A DNA stretch of 64,000 nt from Rhipidocladum racemiflorum. Lineage: Eukaryota > Streptophyta > Magnoliopsida > Poales > Poaceae. The notes below the pieces were generated by a model. It saw nothing but the letters and a program-made list of their open reading frames with translations, was not told the DNA's origin and did no database searches. Positions 40,732 through 52,485 of the stretch are shown here, piece by piece. The translations under genes were made by a program, and so were the position numbers. Positions within the stretch are counted from its first letter, which is position 1; each line of letters begins with the position of its first letter. The DNA lies in contig CM070579.1 of the NCBI GenBank assembly GCA_036346355.1, positions 868,001 to 932,000 of the forward strand. The letters run 5' to 3'.

Positions 40732-41484
40732 ATGGGAGACGACGGCGGCGAGAACACAGGGGTGCCATGGTTTGCCGCGGTGCGCTACGCGGTTGCCACC
40801 GTGGTGGGCTTGGTCGCCTTGTCGGCGGTCGTCATGGTGATCACAGTGGTGCGCCGCCCCGAAGAGATCCAGCTCTCCATCAACCACGGCTACGTCACAG
40901 TGGAAGCGCTAGAGTCGTCAGTCGCCGACCACGGCCACCGCAGGCTATTGTCAACCACCAATAATACTGCCAATTATGGCCTGCAGAGCAGCAATAGTAC
41001 TACTCTCCGTGTCGTCTTCACCGTCAGCAACCCCAGCGGCCGCGGCGACGTCACTTGCGGCGACGTCACCGGCGGCCTGCTCGGCATGCCGTCGGAGCCG
41101 TCATCCTCCACGCGGGGCATGGAGACCATCGTCAGATTCAACATTAGCGAGCCCTTCGACGTGCCCAAGGAGTCGACGCACACAGAGCCGAAAACGGTGC
41201 TGATCCGGGACGATCAGTGGCGCTACATATTGGGACGGTACAGAAGCGAGATGATCTTCGAGGTCGCGGTGATGGTGAACATGTCTGCTTCGCCTGGTAA
41301 CAAAAACTATCATCCTTCAAACTACCATTATTTCTATTGCTGGCCCATCATCGTCGGCCCCGGCTACACCGATCTGGACAGCAGCAGCGATGTACAATGC
41401 GAAAAGAGGCCCCGTCAAGAAATCCCCGAACCCCAGCAATTTCCGGAGCTGGCGACGGCGCCCGCGCCCGCGCCGACGAGATAG
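40732..41484 (+). CDS. NDR1/HIN1-like (LEA_2 family) membrane protein 3
   Basis: Single exon, 250 residues. Cytosolic N-terminus of about 18 residues (the MGDDGG start could be read as N-myristoylated, but there is no strong consensus). One membrane segment follows (about 20-42, AVATVVGLVALSAVVMVITV), then an extracytosolic LEA_2-like domain with VSNPSGR (residues ~96-102) and FYCWPIIVGPGYTD near 200. It ends in a Pro/Ala-rich tail (TAPAPAPTR). Shares PWFAAVRYAV and the FxCWP motif with the gene at 11097 (PWLGAARYAV, FDCWPVTIG), so the two are paralogues in opposite orientation, separated by 29 kb that is mostly transposon. Confidence 0.82.
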   Translation: MGDDGGENTGVPWFAAVRYAVATVVGLVALSAVVMVITVVRRPEEIQLSINHGYVTVEALESSVADHGHRRLLSTTNNTANYGLQSSNSTTLRVVFTVSNPSGRGDVTCGDVTGGLLGMPSEPSSSTRGMETIVRFNISEPFDVPKESTHTEPKTVLIRDDQWRYILGRYRSEMIFEVAVMVNMSASPGNKNYHPSNYHYFYCWPIIVGPGYTDLDSSSDVQCEKRPRQEIPEPQQFPELATAPAPAPTR

Positions 41485-43613
41485 CTTGATGCATGCATGA
41501 TGTCGACCACGGTCGCACTCTTTTTAATTTCGTCTTCCGTTATTTATTTTCTCTTAATTAGTTGCCCCCCATGGATTGATTGGATTCAAGGCTGCGTATA
41601 AAATAGTGCCTGCTTTGATTGCTTTTGTTGTTCTAGGGTATTAAGCATACGTATACAGCTCCCTTGTACCACACTTCGTAATATACCTACGCGTGCGTGT
41701 CCTCTACATAATAATAAATTAATTTCACTAAACACGCATAGGAGTAGGGATTAACGATTACAGTATTTCCTTCTGAGTTGGTAGATGTATTATGGTTGAG
41801 ACGTATCGGCCGCGAAGTATCAGGCAAGTATCGGGATTTTATTTCAAAAAAAAAAGGAAATTCATTGATATGAATAGGATATGTACCTAGCTGTATTGGA
41901 GCAATATCTGTATGTGATACTGATACACCAATTTTCTTAAGTATCCGTGTAAAGTAGTCTTCTGTTCTTACGTGAACATATAATGATATACATTCGTCGA
42001 GGTGACAGCAGGATTTCACTTATCGTTTTGACAAAAATCATGCGGAAATCGATTTTCGAAAATGGGCAAAATCAAGACAAAAATCGATCGAAAATGGTCA
42101 AAAATCGTATAGTTTCAGAAATTTTGAAAAAAATAAATAAAAAATCGATGATTTTCGTGGAAAATCGACATACTAGTTGAAATTTTTTGCAGTTGATTTT
42201 TGAAGCGATTTTCATCGATTTTTGACGAAAATCAAGTGATTTCCACCGATTTTCGACCGGTTTACATCAAATAAATTTTTTTGAATTGGACTAGTTTATC
42301 GAGTGGTTTTAGAAGCCGGACCGTGTTGATAGGGGTGAAAATTGAGCAATTTTCATCATTTTTTGAACCCTGGTGATAGGCCCCATATTGCCAGCGGTGT
42401 GCTATAGGCGTGGTTGCTTCGTCGCGATGCAACAACAGAGCATGGGGAGATGGAGAAGGAGTTGGAATGAGGGCCCTAGCAATCGGGTGCGATGGATACG
42501 GGTAGTGCTCGCCCATATCCGTACCCACCAAATAAAATTTCCTTCCGGGCGGTGACGGAGAAGGGGATTAGGAGTGCCCTAAAGCCGTCACGTTATCAGG
42601 GTGGTGACGCTGCGGGTCGCCGCATCTATTCAATCGGTCCAAAAGAAATCGCACGCCATGGCCATGCACGTGCTGGCCCAGGCCTTGATTAAGGTAGAAT
42701 TAGAAAAGAACATTACTCCGTATCAAAGACTGTTCTGCACATGTTCTCCTTTGTTATTAAAGCAAAGAGCTGAAAATTAAAGACCAAAATTATGAGTTGT
42801 CATCAAACTACATCGTATCGTATCAGCAGCTTTTCGCTTTGCATGGGTAATCTAAAGCACTTTTAGGCTTTTAAAAACTTGTTATCTACGAAAGCCTAAC
42901 GCGGCAGGCCGGCAGAGCTAGCCAGATAATTAAGGTAAGTATCATATGCTAATTGTGCTGCACAAGTAGTACTACGTATACAACCTGACTGCACTGCACG
43001 CGCAAAGCAAATTCCCATGGACACCTGCCGGCCGTGTATGGTGCTGTCCTTGATTTGTTTTTCAGTCACGGTCATGTTTTTTTTTTTTTACTTAGTAGGA
43101 TTTGCGTCCGAATGACTACTATGTGTTATCGATCACTCATCTCTATAAAATACAGAAGCAAATATAAAAAAAGAAAAATTCTAACCCAAACAAAAATAAA
43201 GTAAACCTGCTAGGTGAATCCCAATAAAATATAAAAACAAAAGGAATTTCTAGCATAGAAAATAAATAAAGTAAATCTAGGCAAACAAAAATAAATAGAA
43301 CTAAAAATTGCAGTACTTAGCGTTGCAATTTTAGGATTAGTAGGTGCTGCCTGGGAGATAAATTTTTTTAGGCAATTAAGAGTTGAATTAGCAAACCCGA
43401 ATAATAATTAATATACCAAACATGCATGCACTGCATCGATCAGTGATACGTTTCTTTGCATCTAAGCAAGCATCATGCATGCTTGTTCTTTTTGAGCTTA
43501 CACTTGTGCTGACTGGCAATAGCATGCAGCATATATACGTGCTATATATCTAGCATGCATGCAGTACGTGTACGTTACAGGCCAGACTAGCTAAGCTAAG
43601 GCAAGCTAGAGAG
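41485..43613. other. intergenic DNA between NHL3 and DUF4220 gene
   Basis: No gene. 42030-42370 is built from variants of AAAATCGATTTTC, a low-complexity palindromic repeat. 43070-43090 is a T tract. 43500-43600 is rich in GCATGC/TATATA motifs and probably forms the promoter of the next gene. Confidence 0.45.
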
Positions 43614-45953
43614 ATGTTCAGCTTCAATGGCAGTAGCAGCACAAACTGCACACTAATCATAGACAGCTACGTCGGGAACCTGACCTCCTCCTACGCCGAC
43701 AAGAGCAATGAGGCCTCCATTGTGGCCACCTCCGTCGGCATGTTCACCCTCGCCGCCCTCTTCTTCATCCTTAACCTCTTCAGCCAAGTCTCCGACGTCA
43801 GCGCCATCCTCCACCCCACCGTCCGCCTCTTCCTCACCAGCTCGCTGTCCCTCTTCCTCCCCGTCATGTCCTACCTCTTCTCCGAGGCCAAGAACAACCC
43901 TCGGGATTCCGACCAGATGGGAGAGCTCTCGCTGCGGGCGCGGACGATCCTCGCCTGGATGCTTCTCGTGGAGCTCCTCCGCAAGAAGGTGGAGCCGATC
44001 CAGGTCACCGCCAGCATGCAGGGCTACTTAAGGACCATCGACCGTGCTTCCCGCATCGGTTGGCTGGGCTACCTCGTCTTCTTCAACCTCAAGAGCGCCG
44101 GCAAGAGGACCATCTACGGCTTCTTATGGGTCCTCGCCGCTGCCAAGTTGGTGCAGAGGGTCGCCATAAACCGCCTGCTGAAACATTCCTCCGCCTACGG
44201 CAAGAACGCCAAGCTTATCCACTCGTACATGCTCCACGTACTACTCCAAGACCAAGAGCAGCAGGATCAGAATGTCCGGGTTGATGGATCGGAGCTGTTG
44301 AAGAGTTGCAAGTACGCCGTGATGGGAGAAGAAGGGTTGGAGATGGAGGCCGGCCCAAAGGACAACCAGACCGATGCAGCCGTCGTCACTGTCGGCAAAA
44401 TCTGGACCCTCGCGGAGACAGATAAACTCCTCCGGAGAGACCATAGGCTCAAGAGACTCTGCCTCTCCTTCGCACTCTTCAAGCTGCTGCGCCGGAGGTT
44501 CGAGGACTGCCCCATCACCGACGAGGAAGCCCGCAACTGCCGGGACCTCATCTTTAGAGGCCTGTGCAGAGACGGCACGGACAGGGAAGCCATCGCGGTG
44601 GTACTGTTCCAAGTGCTACACGATGAGCTCCACTTCCTCTGCGAGTACTACCACTCCGTTCTCCCCGTCGTGCTCTCCAGCCCTTTCTTCCTGGTAGCCA
44701 ACTACATCTTGTTTCCGATCGTAATCTCGGCCTTCTTCCTCCTGACCATCATCCTCTCCGGCAATGGGGACCTATTCTACGCGTTCCGTAGCTTGAGGAA
44801 TGACAACCTAACCATGTCGACTGGCATAATGAAGATGACCGGATGCATCGTCACCACAATTTTGCAGTCACCCCAGGCGCTCTTCTCCACCATCGACCTG
44901 GCCATCACCATGTTGCTGGTACTAGCCGTCGTCTACGAGGAGGTCTGGGAGTTCATCGTCTTCATCCTCTCCAACTGGTTCATGGTGTCGCTGCTCCACC
45001 GCTACACCGCCAGGCCCCGTTGGCGTGCGAGGCCTACATTCAGGCGGACCATCGGCTGGATCCGATGGGTTCGAAACTCGCTGAGACACCCCAAGCTCTG
45101 CTTCAGCCAGTTGTCCGTGCTGGGGTGGTTTCTCCCATGCCGGCTTCCGAAGGCTATGGCGGACAAGGCCGTGCCCAAGGAAGTGAAGAAGTCCATCATG
45201 GAGTATCTGGTGACGCACGTCGATTGCGGTGCCCCGCTCAGCAACGGCTTGTCTGTGCTGGCGGCGAAGCACCCCGAGTACCACTCCGAGCTCTCGTGGG
45301 CGTGCCAGAGCGACAGCGTCGCCGAGGTGATCCTCACCTGGCACATCGCCACCTGCCTCATGGAGGTGAGGTGCCCGAGGCAGGAGGGAACAACGGCGAC
45401 CTTCCGATCTGACCGCACGGTAGCGACGACGCTCTCCAAGTACTGCGCCTACCTGGTGGCCTTCAGCCCGGAGCTGCTCCCCGACGACCCGGACCGGACG
45501 AAGCGCGCGTACAACGCCCTGAAGCGGGAGCTGAAGAAGGTGTTCGGGTGTTGGCGCTACTGCATCTCGCTTGAGGCCCGCACGAGGTGGTGCGAGAAGA
45601 TGCTGCAGGTCGCGGAGCAGCCCGTTCCCGCGGGGGTGCTGGAGGCGGCGATGCCGCTGGTGTGGAAGGGAGCCAAGGCCGGCAAGATTCTCGTCTCCGA
45701 GGCGGGCGAGGCGCAGGTGTGGAGGCTACTGGCCGACGTTTGGACGGAGCTCATGGTGTACGTGGCGCCGTCGAGCGGCGATGTGCATGTGAAGGCGCAC
45801 GAGGAGGCGCTGGCGAAGGGCGGCGAGTTCATCACCGTGCTCTGGGCGCTGGCCACGCACACCGGCATAACCCGCCCGGCCACCGAGCCGTGGGCCGTCA
45901 TCCCGGTCGAACATGTCGAGGGGACAAGGCTTGCCGCGCATGCATGCGTGTAG
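43614..45953 (+). CDS. DUF4220/DUF594 multi-pass membrane protein
   Basis: Single exon, 779 residues, no break. Several N-terminal membrane segments (about 42-62, 72-90, 108-122 and 150-185) lie in the DUF4220 domain, which contains RARTILAWMLLVELLRKKV and GYLRTIDRASRIGWLGYL. A cytosolic loop follows, then further membrane segments (about 358-386, 425-460 and 465-480). The C-terminal DUF594 domain (about 700-755) reads KAGKILVSEAGEAQVW then LLADVWTELMVYVAPS and AHEEALAKGGEFITVLW. This family is strongly expanded in grasses, often in clusters; biochemical function is unknown. A slightly upstream TATA-rich region (43531-43555) fits a promoter. It appears intact and expressed-type. Confidence 0.9.
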   Translation: MFSFNGSSSTNCTLIIDSYVGNLTSSYADKSNEASIVATSVGMFTLAALFFILNLFSQVSDVSAILHPTVRLFLTSSLSLFLPVMSYLFSEAKNNPRDSDQMGELSLRARTILAWMLLVELLRKKVEPIQVTASMQGYLRTIDRASRIGWLGYLVFFNLKSAGKRTIYGFLWVLAAAKLVQRVAINRLLKHSSAYGKNAKLIHSYMLHVLLQDQEQQDQNVRVDGSELLKSCKYAVMGEEGLEMEAGPKDNQTDAAVVTVGKIWTLAETDKLLRRDHRLKRLCLSFALFKLLRRRFEDCPITDEEARNCRDLIFRGLCRDGTDREAIAVVLFQVLHDELHFLCEYYHSVLPVVLSSPFFLVANYILFPIVISAFFLLTIILSGNGDLFYAFRSLRNDNLTMSTGIMKMTGCIVTTILQSPQALFSTIDLAITMLLVLAVVYEEVWEFIVFILSNWFMVSLLHRYTARPRWRARPTFRRTIGWIRWVRNSLRHPKLCFSQLSVLGWFLPCRLPKAMADKAVPKEVKKSIMEYLVTHVDCGAPLSNGLSVLAAKHPEYHSELSWACQSDSVAEVILTWHIATCLMEVRCPRQEGTTATFRSDRTVATTLSKYCAYLVAFSPELLPDDPDRTKRAYNALKRELKKVFGCWRYCISLEARTRWCEKMLQVAEQPVPAGVLEAAMPLVWKGAKAGKILVSEAGEAQVWRLLADVWTELMVYVAPSSGDVHVKAHEEALAKGGEFITVLWALATHTGITRPATEPWAVIPVEHVEGTRLAAHACV

Positions 45954-47450
45954 CTAGTCAGACCTCATCTCCATCGCATCGACCGACGTGTGTGCGTCGC
46001 TGCTCAATTTGGCGTCTGCTAGCAGCCAGCTTCGCCGACGAGCTAAATTCCATGCGTGTTTCATCAGATTATTTTGCTTGATTCTTCTTCTTCTTTGCCT
46101 GCGGCGCCGCGCTTGCCAAACCGTCGAAGGCAGCAGTACTGGTTCGGCTGCCAAACCGTTGTTCCCATATTGTTTTGGTAAATGGTACTTTTTCTGTCCG
46201 CGAGCACTCAATATTGTTTTGTTCATTAGACGTTGTTTTGTGACCTGTATTGTGTTTTATTATTAGACGCCACGATATTAAGTCTGAATTAAGCAACAAA
46301 TTTGCATCGAATTAATCAAGAGGTGAGTTCAATGTCCTTGGTCGGCGAAGTTGATCTCACGCAGTTGGATTGCAAGAGTGTTCACGTGGCATCAATCAAC
46401 GTCAGATATGCATGGGAAGGAGTTTGCACACCGGCTCCACCCAATTCTATTTTGCTAAGGGATTATATGTTCTTAGTAGTGTACTAGCTAGTTCCTAGTT
46501 ATCCATTTCAAATGTGAAGAGCGAAAAGGCGTATTCATGAATGGCACGTGAGACTGCCCCGTTTGGCAACTTGGAACCGAGCTGTTTCTACTAGAATCTG
46601 GGAGAAACCCAGCCAAACGGGCTAAAACTTGAAACGATTCTCCTCGGAGCGTTTCTTCTTTTTCCACACCGTGGTTGAATCACCTTCAACCCCGTTTCAC
46701 TAGTTTCTATTAGAATCTGAAACCGTACCAAACAATTTGCAGAAAGTGATTCTGATTCTACCTAAAACGTTTCTATCAAGAATCTGGAACCGTTTCCGTT
46801 TCTACAAGTCAAGAGATCCATAATTTTAAAGAATAGAAGTAGCCCTCGTAATATATATCGGTGCCTCATCATCATGATGGTCCCAAAAGTCAGACAGATG
46901 CTTCCGCTGAATGCATTGGATCAGACAAAGGACCTGAGATATACACGTGCACTGTGGATCTATATATTTTTTGAAAAGTGGTGAATCTACGTACGAGTAG
47001 TGCTTGTATGCATCGTTTTCTCAAAGAGAAATACTGAGAAACAGTATACCGCTTTCAGCTTTCTAACGGCATAGTACAGGTACGTTGCATCTGGTTCATC
47101 TATCTCCAATTTGCTAACTAGTTAAATACTTCTCAGTACTCATGATGATACTATGCGTTTTATACTACAATTTTAGTAGTAGTTAGCAGCAACATTAGCC
47201 ACAAAGATCAACAAAGTAAAGAGGATGTGGAAAAATGGTAATTTTGAACCAAATGACAGCGACAGTCCTGTGAGTCGGGCCATGGTTTTCCGGGCCAGCC
47301 CACGGCCCAGCAGGCATGACACTACTCAAGCATGGCACAGGCTGAAGGAAAATTGGGCCGGGCCGGCACGGTATGAATGCTAGAACCAGGCCGCGCAGCA
47401 CGGTACGGCACAATCTCTAGACTATGCTTGGGCCAGCACGGCCCGAAAAT
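45954..47450. other. 3' UTR of DUF4220 gene and intergenic DNA
   Basis: No gene. 46540-46810 is built of GAAACCGTTT/AGAATCTG motifs and looks like a decayed transposon. 47265-47450 is rich in GGCC/GGCACGG motifs, similar to subterminal repeats of some hAT elements, but no ends were found. Confidence 0.4.
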
Positions 47451-48115
47451 TATCTATGAAACCTAATGAAATTTATCTGTGAAACCTAATGAAACTTATC
47501 TTGAAACCTAATGAAATTTATCCGTGAAACCTTATAAAACTTATCCGTGAAACCTAACGAAACTTATATGTGAAATATTATGAAACTTATCCGTAAAACC
47601 TAATAAAATTTATCCGTGAAACACCATGAAACTTATCTGTGAAACCTAATGAAACGTATATGTGAAACCTAATGAAACTTATCCGTGAAACATCACAAAA
47701 CTTATATGTGAAACCTAACGAAACTTATCTTGAAACCTAACGAAACTTATCCATGAAATAGCAATTTATCCGTGAAACCTGATGAAACTTATATGTAAGA
47801 CCTAATGAAATTATCCGTAAAATATCATGAAACTTATCCGTGAAACATGATGAAACTTATATGTAAAATCTAATGAAAATTATCCGTGAAACATCGTGAA
47901 ACTTATCCGTAAAACCTAATGAAACATATCTGTGAAACATTATTAAACTTGTCCGTGAAACCTAATGAAATTATCTGTGAAATATCATGAAACTTATCCG
48001 TAAAACCTAATGAAACTTATTTATGAAGCATAATGAAACTTTATTCGTGAAATTTCATGAAACTTATCCGTGAATCCTAATGAAACTTATATATGAAACC
48101 TACTGAAATCAGGTG
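47451..48115. repeat. 23-bp minisatellite, about 29 units
   Basis: Consensus near GTGAAACCTAATGAAACTTATCC, repeated in tandem with many point changes and occasional short units. It ends just before a 32-bp palindrome. Confidence 0.92.
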
Positions 48116-48121
48116 AAACTA

Positions 48122-48153
48122 CTATACCGTTGGAATGCATTCCAACGATATAG
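48122..48153. repeat. 32-bp palindrome
   Basis: A perfect 20-bp core CGTTGGAATGCATTCCAACG, extended on both sides by CTATA(C)/(A)TATAG with one mismatched pair. It lies between the minisatellite and the copia LTR-like sequence. Confidence 0.9.
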
Positions 48154-48553
48154 CGTGGGCTAGCAGCACTGAAGGACCATGTGGAGGTCCATCCTTGTTT
48201 GTGATGAGTATTTGACTTGTTTTGAGCTTGGGTTGCTCAGGTTTGAGTTTGATTTGATTTGGATTTGACATGGATTTCAAATTGAAAGCATTTTGTTTTG
48301 CGCCGGACCAAGGAACCAAGTAACAGAGACTTTTCCATTTGCACCGGACCATGTTAGGAATGACTTTACACTTGTGCCAGACCATCTCTTTTGCATCGGG
48401 TCAAGAAACAGAGAGTTTCACGTTTGCACCAGACCAAAAAGGTTTGCAAACAGAGAGTTTCACGTTTGCGTCGGACCAAAGGGTGAAAAATCATGTGTAC
48501 GTCGGACCAAGTGGTTTTACAAACAGAGAAAATCGCATTCGCGACAGACCGGT

Positions 48554-49128
48554 CTGTAATTCGAAATTTTGGAGGTCTTCCCGTGCTCAAAAAATTATTT
48601 GGTCTACATGAAAGTTGTAGATAATTTCAAGGCGCATCTTTTTCATGTTGACAAGTTTTTCATTTGAGCAACATAAAAAATCACAGAAAATCGGGAAGGC
48701 AAGGGCATTTGCGACGAACCCGAAAATCGCATTCGCCACAGACCGTTCTGTAATTCGCGATTTTGGAGGTCTTCTCGTGCTCGAAAAATTAATTGGTCTA
48801 CATGAAAGTTGTAGATAATTTCAAGGCGCATCTTTTTCATGTTGGCAAGTTTTTCATTTGACAAACAGAAAAAATCACAGAAAATCGAGAAGGTAAGCGC
48901 ATTTACGACGGACCAAAACTTGTTCGCGTCGGACCTTTCTGAAATTCGCGATTCTGAAGGTTTTCCCGTGCTCAAAAAATTATTTGGTCTACATGAAAGT
49001 TGTAGATAATTTCGAGATGCATCTTTTTCATGTTGACAAGTTTTTCATTTGAGAAACATAAAAAAATCATAAAAAAATCGGGAAGATAAGTGCATTCGCA
49101 AAGGACTAAAAATGATGGTCTGCCGTAG
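48554..49128. repeat. three ~192-bp tandem repeats in the copia LTR region
   Basis: Units begin at 48554, 48748 and 48939 (CTGTAATTCGCGATTTTGGA-type start). Each contains GGTCTACATGAAAGTTGTAG. Direct repeats of this kind are common in U3 of large grass LTRs. Confidence 0.88.
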
Positions 49129-49611
49129 ATGCTTTGTGCTCTGTTGAGCTTTGACGAAAATTCAATATTATTCTTGAGCAATGCTATGTGATGTGTTTTC
49201 CTTGTCTATGATGGATGCAGGGCTCTGTTTGGTGGTCATGGTGAGGCGAAGGGAGGTCGGAACTAGGCAAGCGTTGCCGGAGGTTCAAGATGGCCGGAGG
49301 TCGCCGGAAGATGACCGGAGATGGAGCCAGTGCAGTCCAAGGAGGCAAGGAGACAAAGTGTCTGCTAAGCTTGAGGCTTTTTAGGTCTAGTAGATCAAGG
49401 GGTTGTTGGTCTTTAGAGCTAAAGTAGTGGTCAAGTTAGTTTCTGTGAGAGGGTTGTTGGACTGATCACTTAAAGATGCTTTGAGAAAGCATGTGTAAAA
49501 GTGAAGCAGTGCAACCCATGGGAGAGAAAGTGTGGGATCAGATCTTGACCCTTGGAAGTTAGCTTAGGGTTGAAGCAAGACATCCAAGGGTGGGAATTGA
49601 TCCTAGAACAC

Positions 49612-49618
49612 TATAAAT
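49612..49618 (+). promoter_or_regulatory. TATA box of copia element 2 LTR
   Basis: TATAAAT in CTATAAATAGAGG, just upstream of the point where gypsy element 3 inserted, so the element's R/U5 now lies 9 kb away. Confidence 0.6.
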
Positions 49619-49727
49619 AGAGGGGAAGGGGTGCTCTTCTTCTCTGAAGTTTTTGTGTGCTCCTTTGAGCTTTGCCCACATGAAGTGAGGCTTTGTAAAA
49701 ACTTCCAAAGAAAAGAAATACAAAAAC

Positions 49728-50367
49728 TGTCGGGGATTGGCTATCTGGCAAAAGACCACGGTACCCCCGTGAAAAGCTAAACCCGCCGACCAAGCAATAC
49801 TAGAAGACAGGATGCTCGGGAGAATGAAACGAGCATCCCTCCTTCTCCTCCGAGCATACGCGTCTGCACCTTTACCCGCAGAAGCACCAAACACGCCCCC
49901 CCCCACGAGCAAGCATGCTCGTAGAGGCCACGACCTACTCGGGTGTTTGGTCGGGGGGCCCGGTGAACGCTTCGAAGAAGGAAGGAGCCAACCAATCAGC
50001 CGAAGATCAAGGGAGATCATACCCGAAATTCAAAACAGCGCGCGAATCAAGGACGGCGGGTCACGGATATGGATACATAGCGTGATCCCAGGAGGTAGTT
50101 GCCTTTTTCGGTACCTATAGTCGTATTATTTAAACCCCCTGAAGATTTGTAAAGGAGGGGGAAAAAAGGAGATAGAACATAATACACTGGAGTAGGGCTG
50201 TTATCCCGGCAGAGGGAGGCCCGAACCAGGATAAACACCGTGTCCCCCTTTTCTTCTTCTCCCGACCTCGCATCGCTCGAACGACCTCTTCGATCCGCAC
50301 GACGGGGCTCTGTTGATCCCCCATTCAACAAGTAAGCTCGACGGGAGCCGTTCTCCAATCGTCGACA
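49728..50367 (+). repeat. 5' LTR of gypsy element 3 (640 bp)
   Basis: TGTCGGGG to CGTCGACA. It is followed by GC and the primer-binding site TGGCGCCGTCCGTGGGGA (50370-50387). Confidence 0.93.
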
Positions 50368-50425
50368 GCTGGCGCCGTCCGTGGGGACGACAGCTTGATT
50401 CCCGTGCAGATCAAGATCCTCGAGG

Positions 50426-52485
50426 ATGCCAAACTCGGGAGACACTCGGGACCTTTGTGTTTTTGACCACGTTGAAGATGACGACGTGTACTACGCCGTC
50501 GACAACGTGGCCAGGGTGACCGATCCTATCGGTCACACTGAGTCTGGGAGCCCTTCCCCGGACACGGGAATGCGAGGACAGGGCCTCCATTCCCCAAACA
50601 TTACCCTCGAGGACGCCGAGGATGACTACGACGGGCTCTACGATGGCCTGGACATACCAGACGACCTAGAGCTCGACCGAGAGACCGCATCTCAAGGGGA
50701 TACAATGATGTCCCCATCGCTGGCCCCGCTCTCGCCGAGTCAACGTGGCCGGAGCCGTGCGAGCCGGAGAGGGATCCTCGACGCTGCCAAACACGACCAC
50801 TACGAGGCGGCGGACTCCACTGGAGGCGTCCTTGGGAAAGACCCTCGCGAGCATTCGCTGCCAGGCAAAGGGGAGGTGCGCTTCCACGGAAAGGAACTCT
50901 CGCGGATACCGAACTCCCGATCGCGCTCCGGAGCGCCGTCAAAGCTCACCGCCGCTTGATTCTGGAAGCGGGAGCGATTCTGAGGCCTTAGGCGGTGGTC
51001 GTGCGTGACTCTTGATTTCCCGAGCAAGTAGACTTGGAGGCCGTGGGCAGGGTCGTAGCCGAAGATTTGGAAAGGCTTGCCGCCGAGCTGAAAGTCTCGG
51101 ATCCTCCCCGTGACCGGGATGCCCGGAGTGTTTCCCGGGACCATCACAAACGCTCCCCCATGCGCTCGCCGCAGGTGAGTCTCGGAGCCATGCTCGGAGA
51201 TCGCCCCAGACCGCTAACCCGATCCGGGAAAAGCCCCGGAACAGTCACAGAGCAACCTCAGAGCGGTACCTCTATAATCGCCCAGATTACGAGCGCTCTG
51301 AACGCTCCACGACCAAGCGGTCGTCGGCACGACCGTCGCATGAGGTCTTCTCCCGACTCGGCCCGCGCACGGGGCGTTGGGCGGAAGACCCGCGTGAAGG
51401 CCGCCGTGACCGAGGGTTTCACCGCGAAATCCCGAGCTTCGGTTGCCAGGCCTTCACGAGCTCCCTCCGGACGTCGCATGGCCGAGCAGATTCAAGCCCA
51501 GCCACGCCGAAAGATTCAACGGGACCTAACCCGGACGAATTTCTCTCAATATATACTACCGCCATCCTCGCCGCCGGAGGCGATGAGGGGGTGATGGCAA
51601 ATTACCTGCCGACGGTTCTGGACGGAGCCGCTCGTACGTGGCTTTTCAATCAGAAGGAAGGATCCATACGGTCCTGGGGGCAGCTCAGCGCGCCCGAAAG
51701 CAAATTTCAGAGCTGTTACATCCGCGGGAAAGGAGCGCGACTCGAGCGCTTGATACAAGCGGACGGGAAACCTGCGACAATTGGCCCAGAGGTTCATCCA
51801 GTCCGAACTTCGATCGAACATATCGGACGAGGCTGTCGTCCGAGCTTTCAAGTTCGAGTGCGGACGCGGCGCTTCACGCAGACCTGGAGATCCACCGGAT
51901 CTAACGGCGAACGAGCTCTTCCGAATGGCCGATCGTCACGCCAACGCAGATGAAGCCGCCCAATGGAAGAAAATCTTTGGATGAAGGGAAGCTGCCGCCT
52001 CGGCTGGCCTAGAGGCCTCGGCTAGCAAAAGGGCTCGAGTGCAGTAGACAAGAAGATCAAGAAGAAGAAGAAAAAGCAACCCTCGCCGACCATGGTAGCC
52101 GCGGTGGAACAACAACAACCCCGAGCAACCCAGCCAGCAGCCGGGGTTTAACGCTTCGGGAAGAGGACAACCACACAGGCCAGAGCGAGGCGACCAAAGC
52201 GGACCGACGGGCGACCTCTCTTGTCCGCTTCACCAGCGACGGACACGACCTACGGAATTGCGAGCGTGGACCTACCGCTGGAAGCGATTTCTGGCAGGGG
52301 CCCCATGCCGACGCTTCCAGAGCAGGGTGAAAATGGCAAAGGTAAACAGCCCGCCGAGGAAAGCGAGGATGACATGGAATACCAAGAACCAAAGAATCAC
52401 ATAGCGGTCATCTTCGGGGGCTCCTCCGCCTACAAGTCCCGCCGGGACTTAAAGGACGCCGCAAGAGAAGTGCACCATGTTACCC
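50426..52485 (+). pseudogene. gag of gypsy element 3, broken
   Basis: Starts MPNSGDTRDLCVFDHVED and includes the DDYDGLYDGLDIPDDLELD acidic block shared with element 2. The frame then changes repeatedly (50959, 51594, 51953 and 51984). Gag-domain pieces are NYLPTVLDGAARTWLFNQ (51600-51660) and the ANELFRMADRHANADEAAQW block (to 51984). The last piece (52221-52485) ends AAREVHHVTQ at the deletion junction. Confidence 0.82.

Noticed and set aside
43708..45941. Many alternative frames over the DUF4220 gene
   Set aside because: Shadows of a single 779-codon frame with coherent membrane topology and domain content.
47451..48115. Regular short repeats considered as a CRISPR-like array
   Set aside because: Units are directly adjacent with no unique spacers and the genome is eukaryotic.
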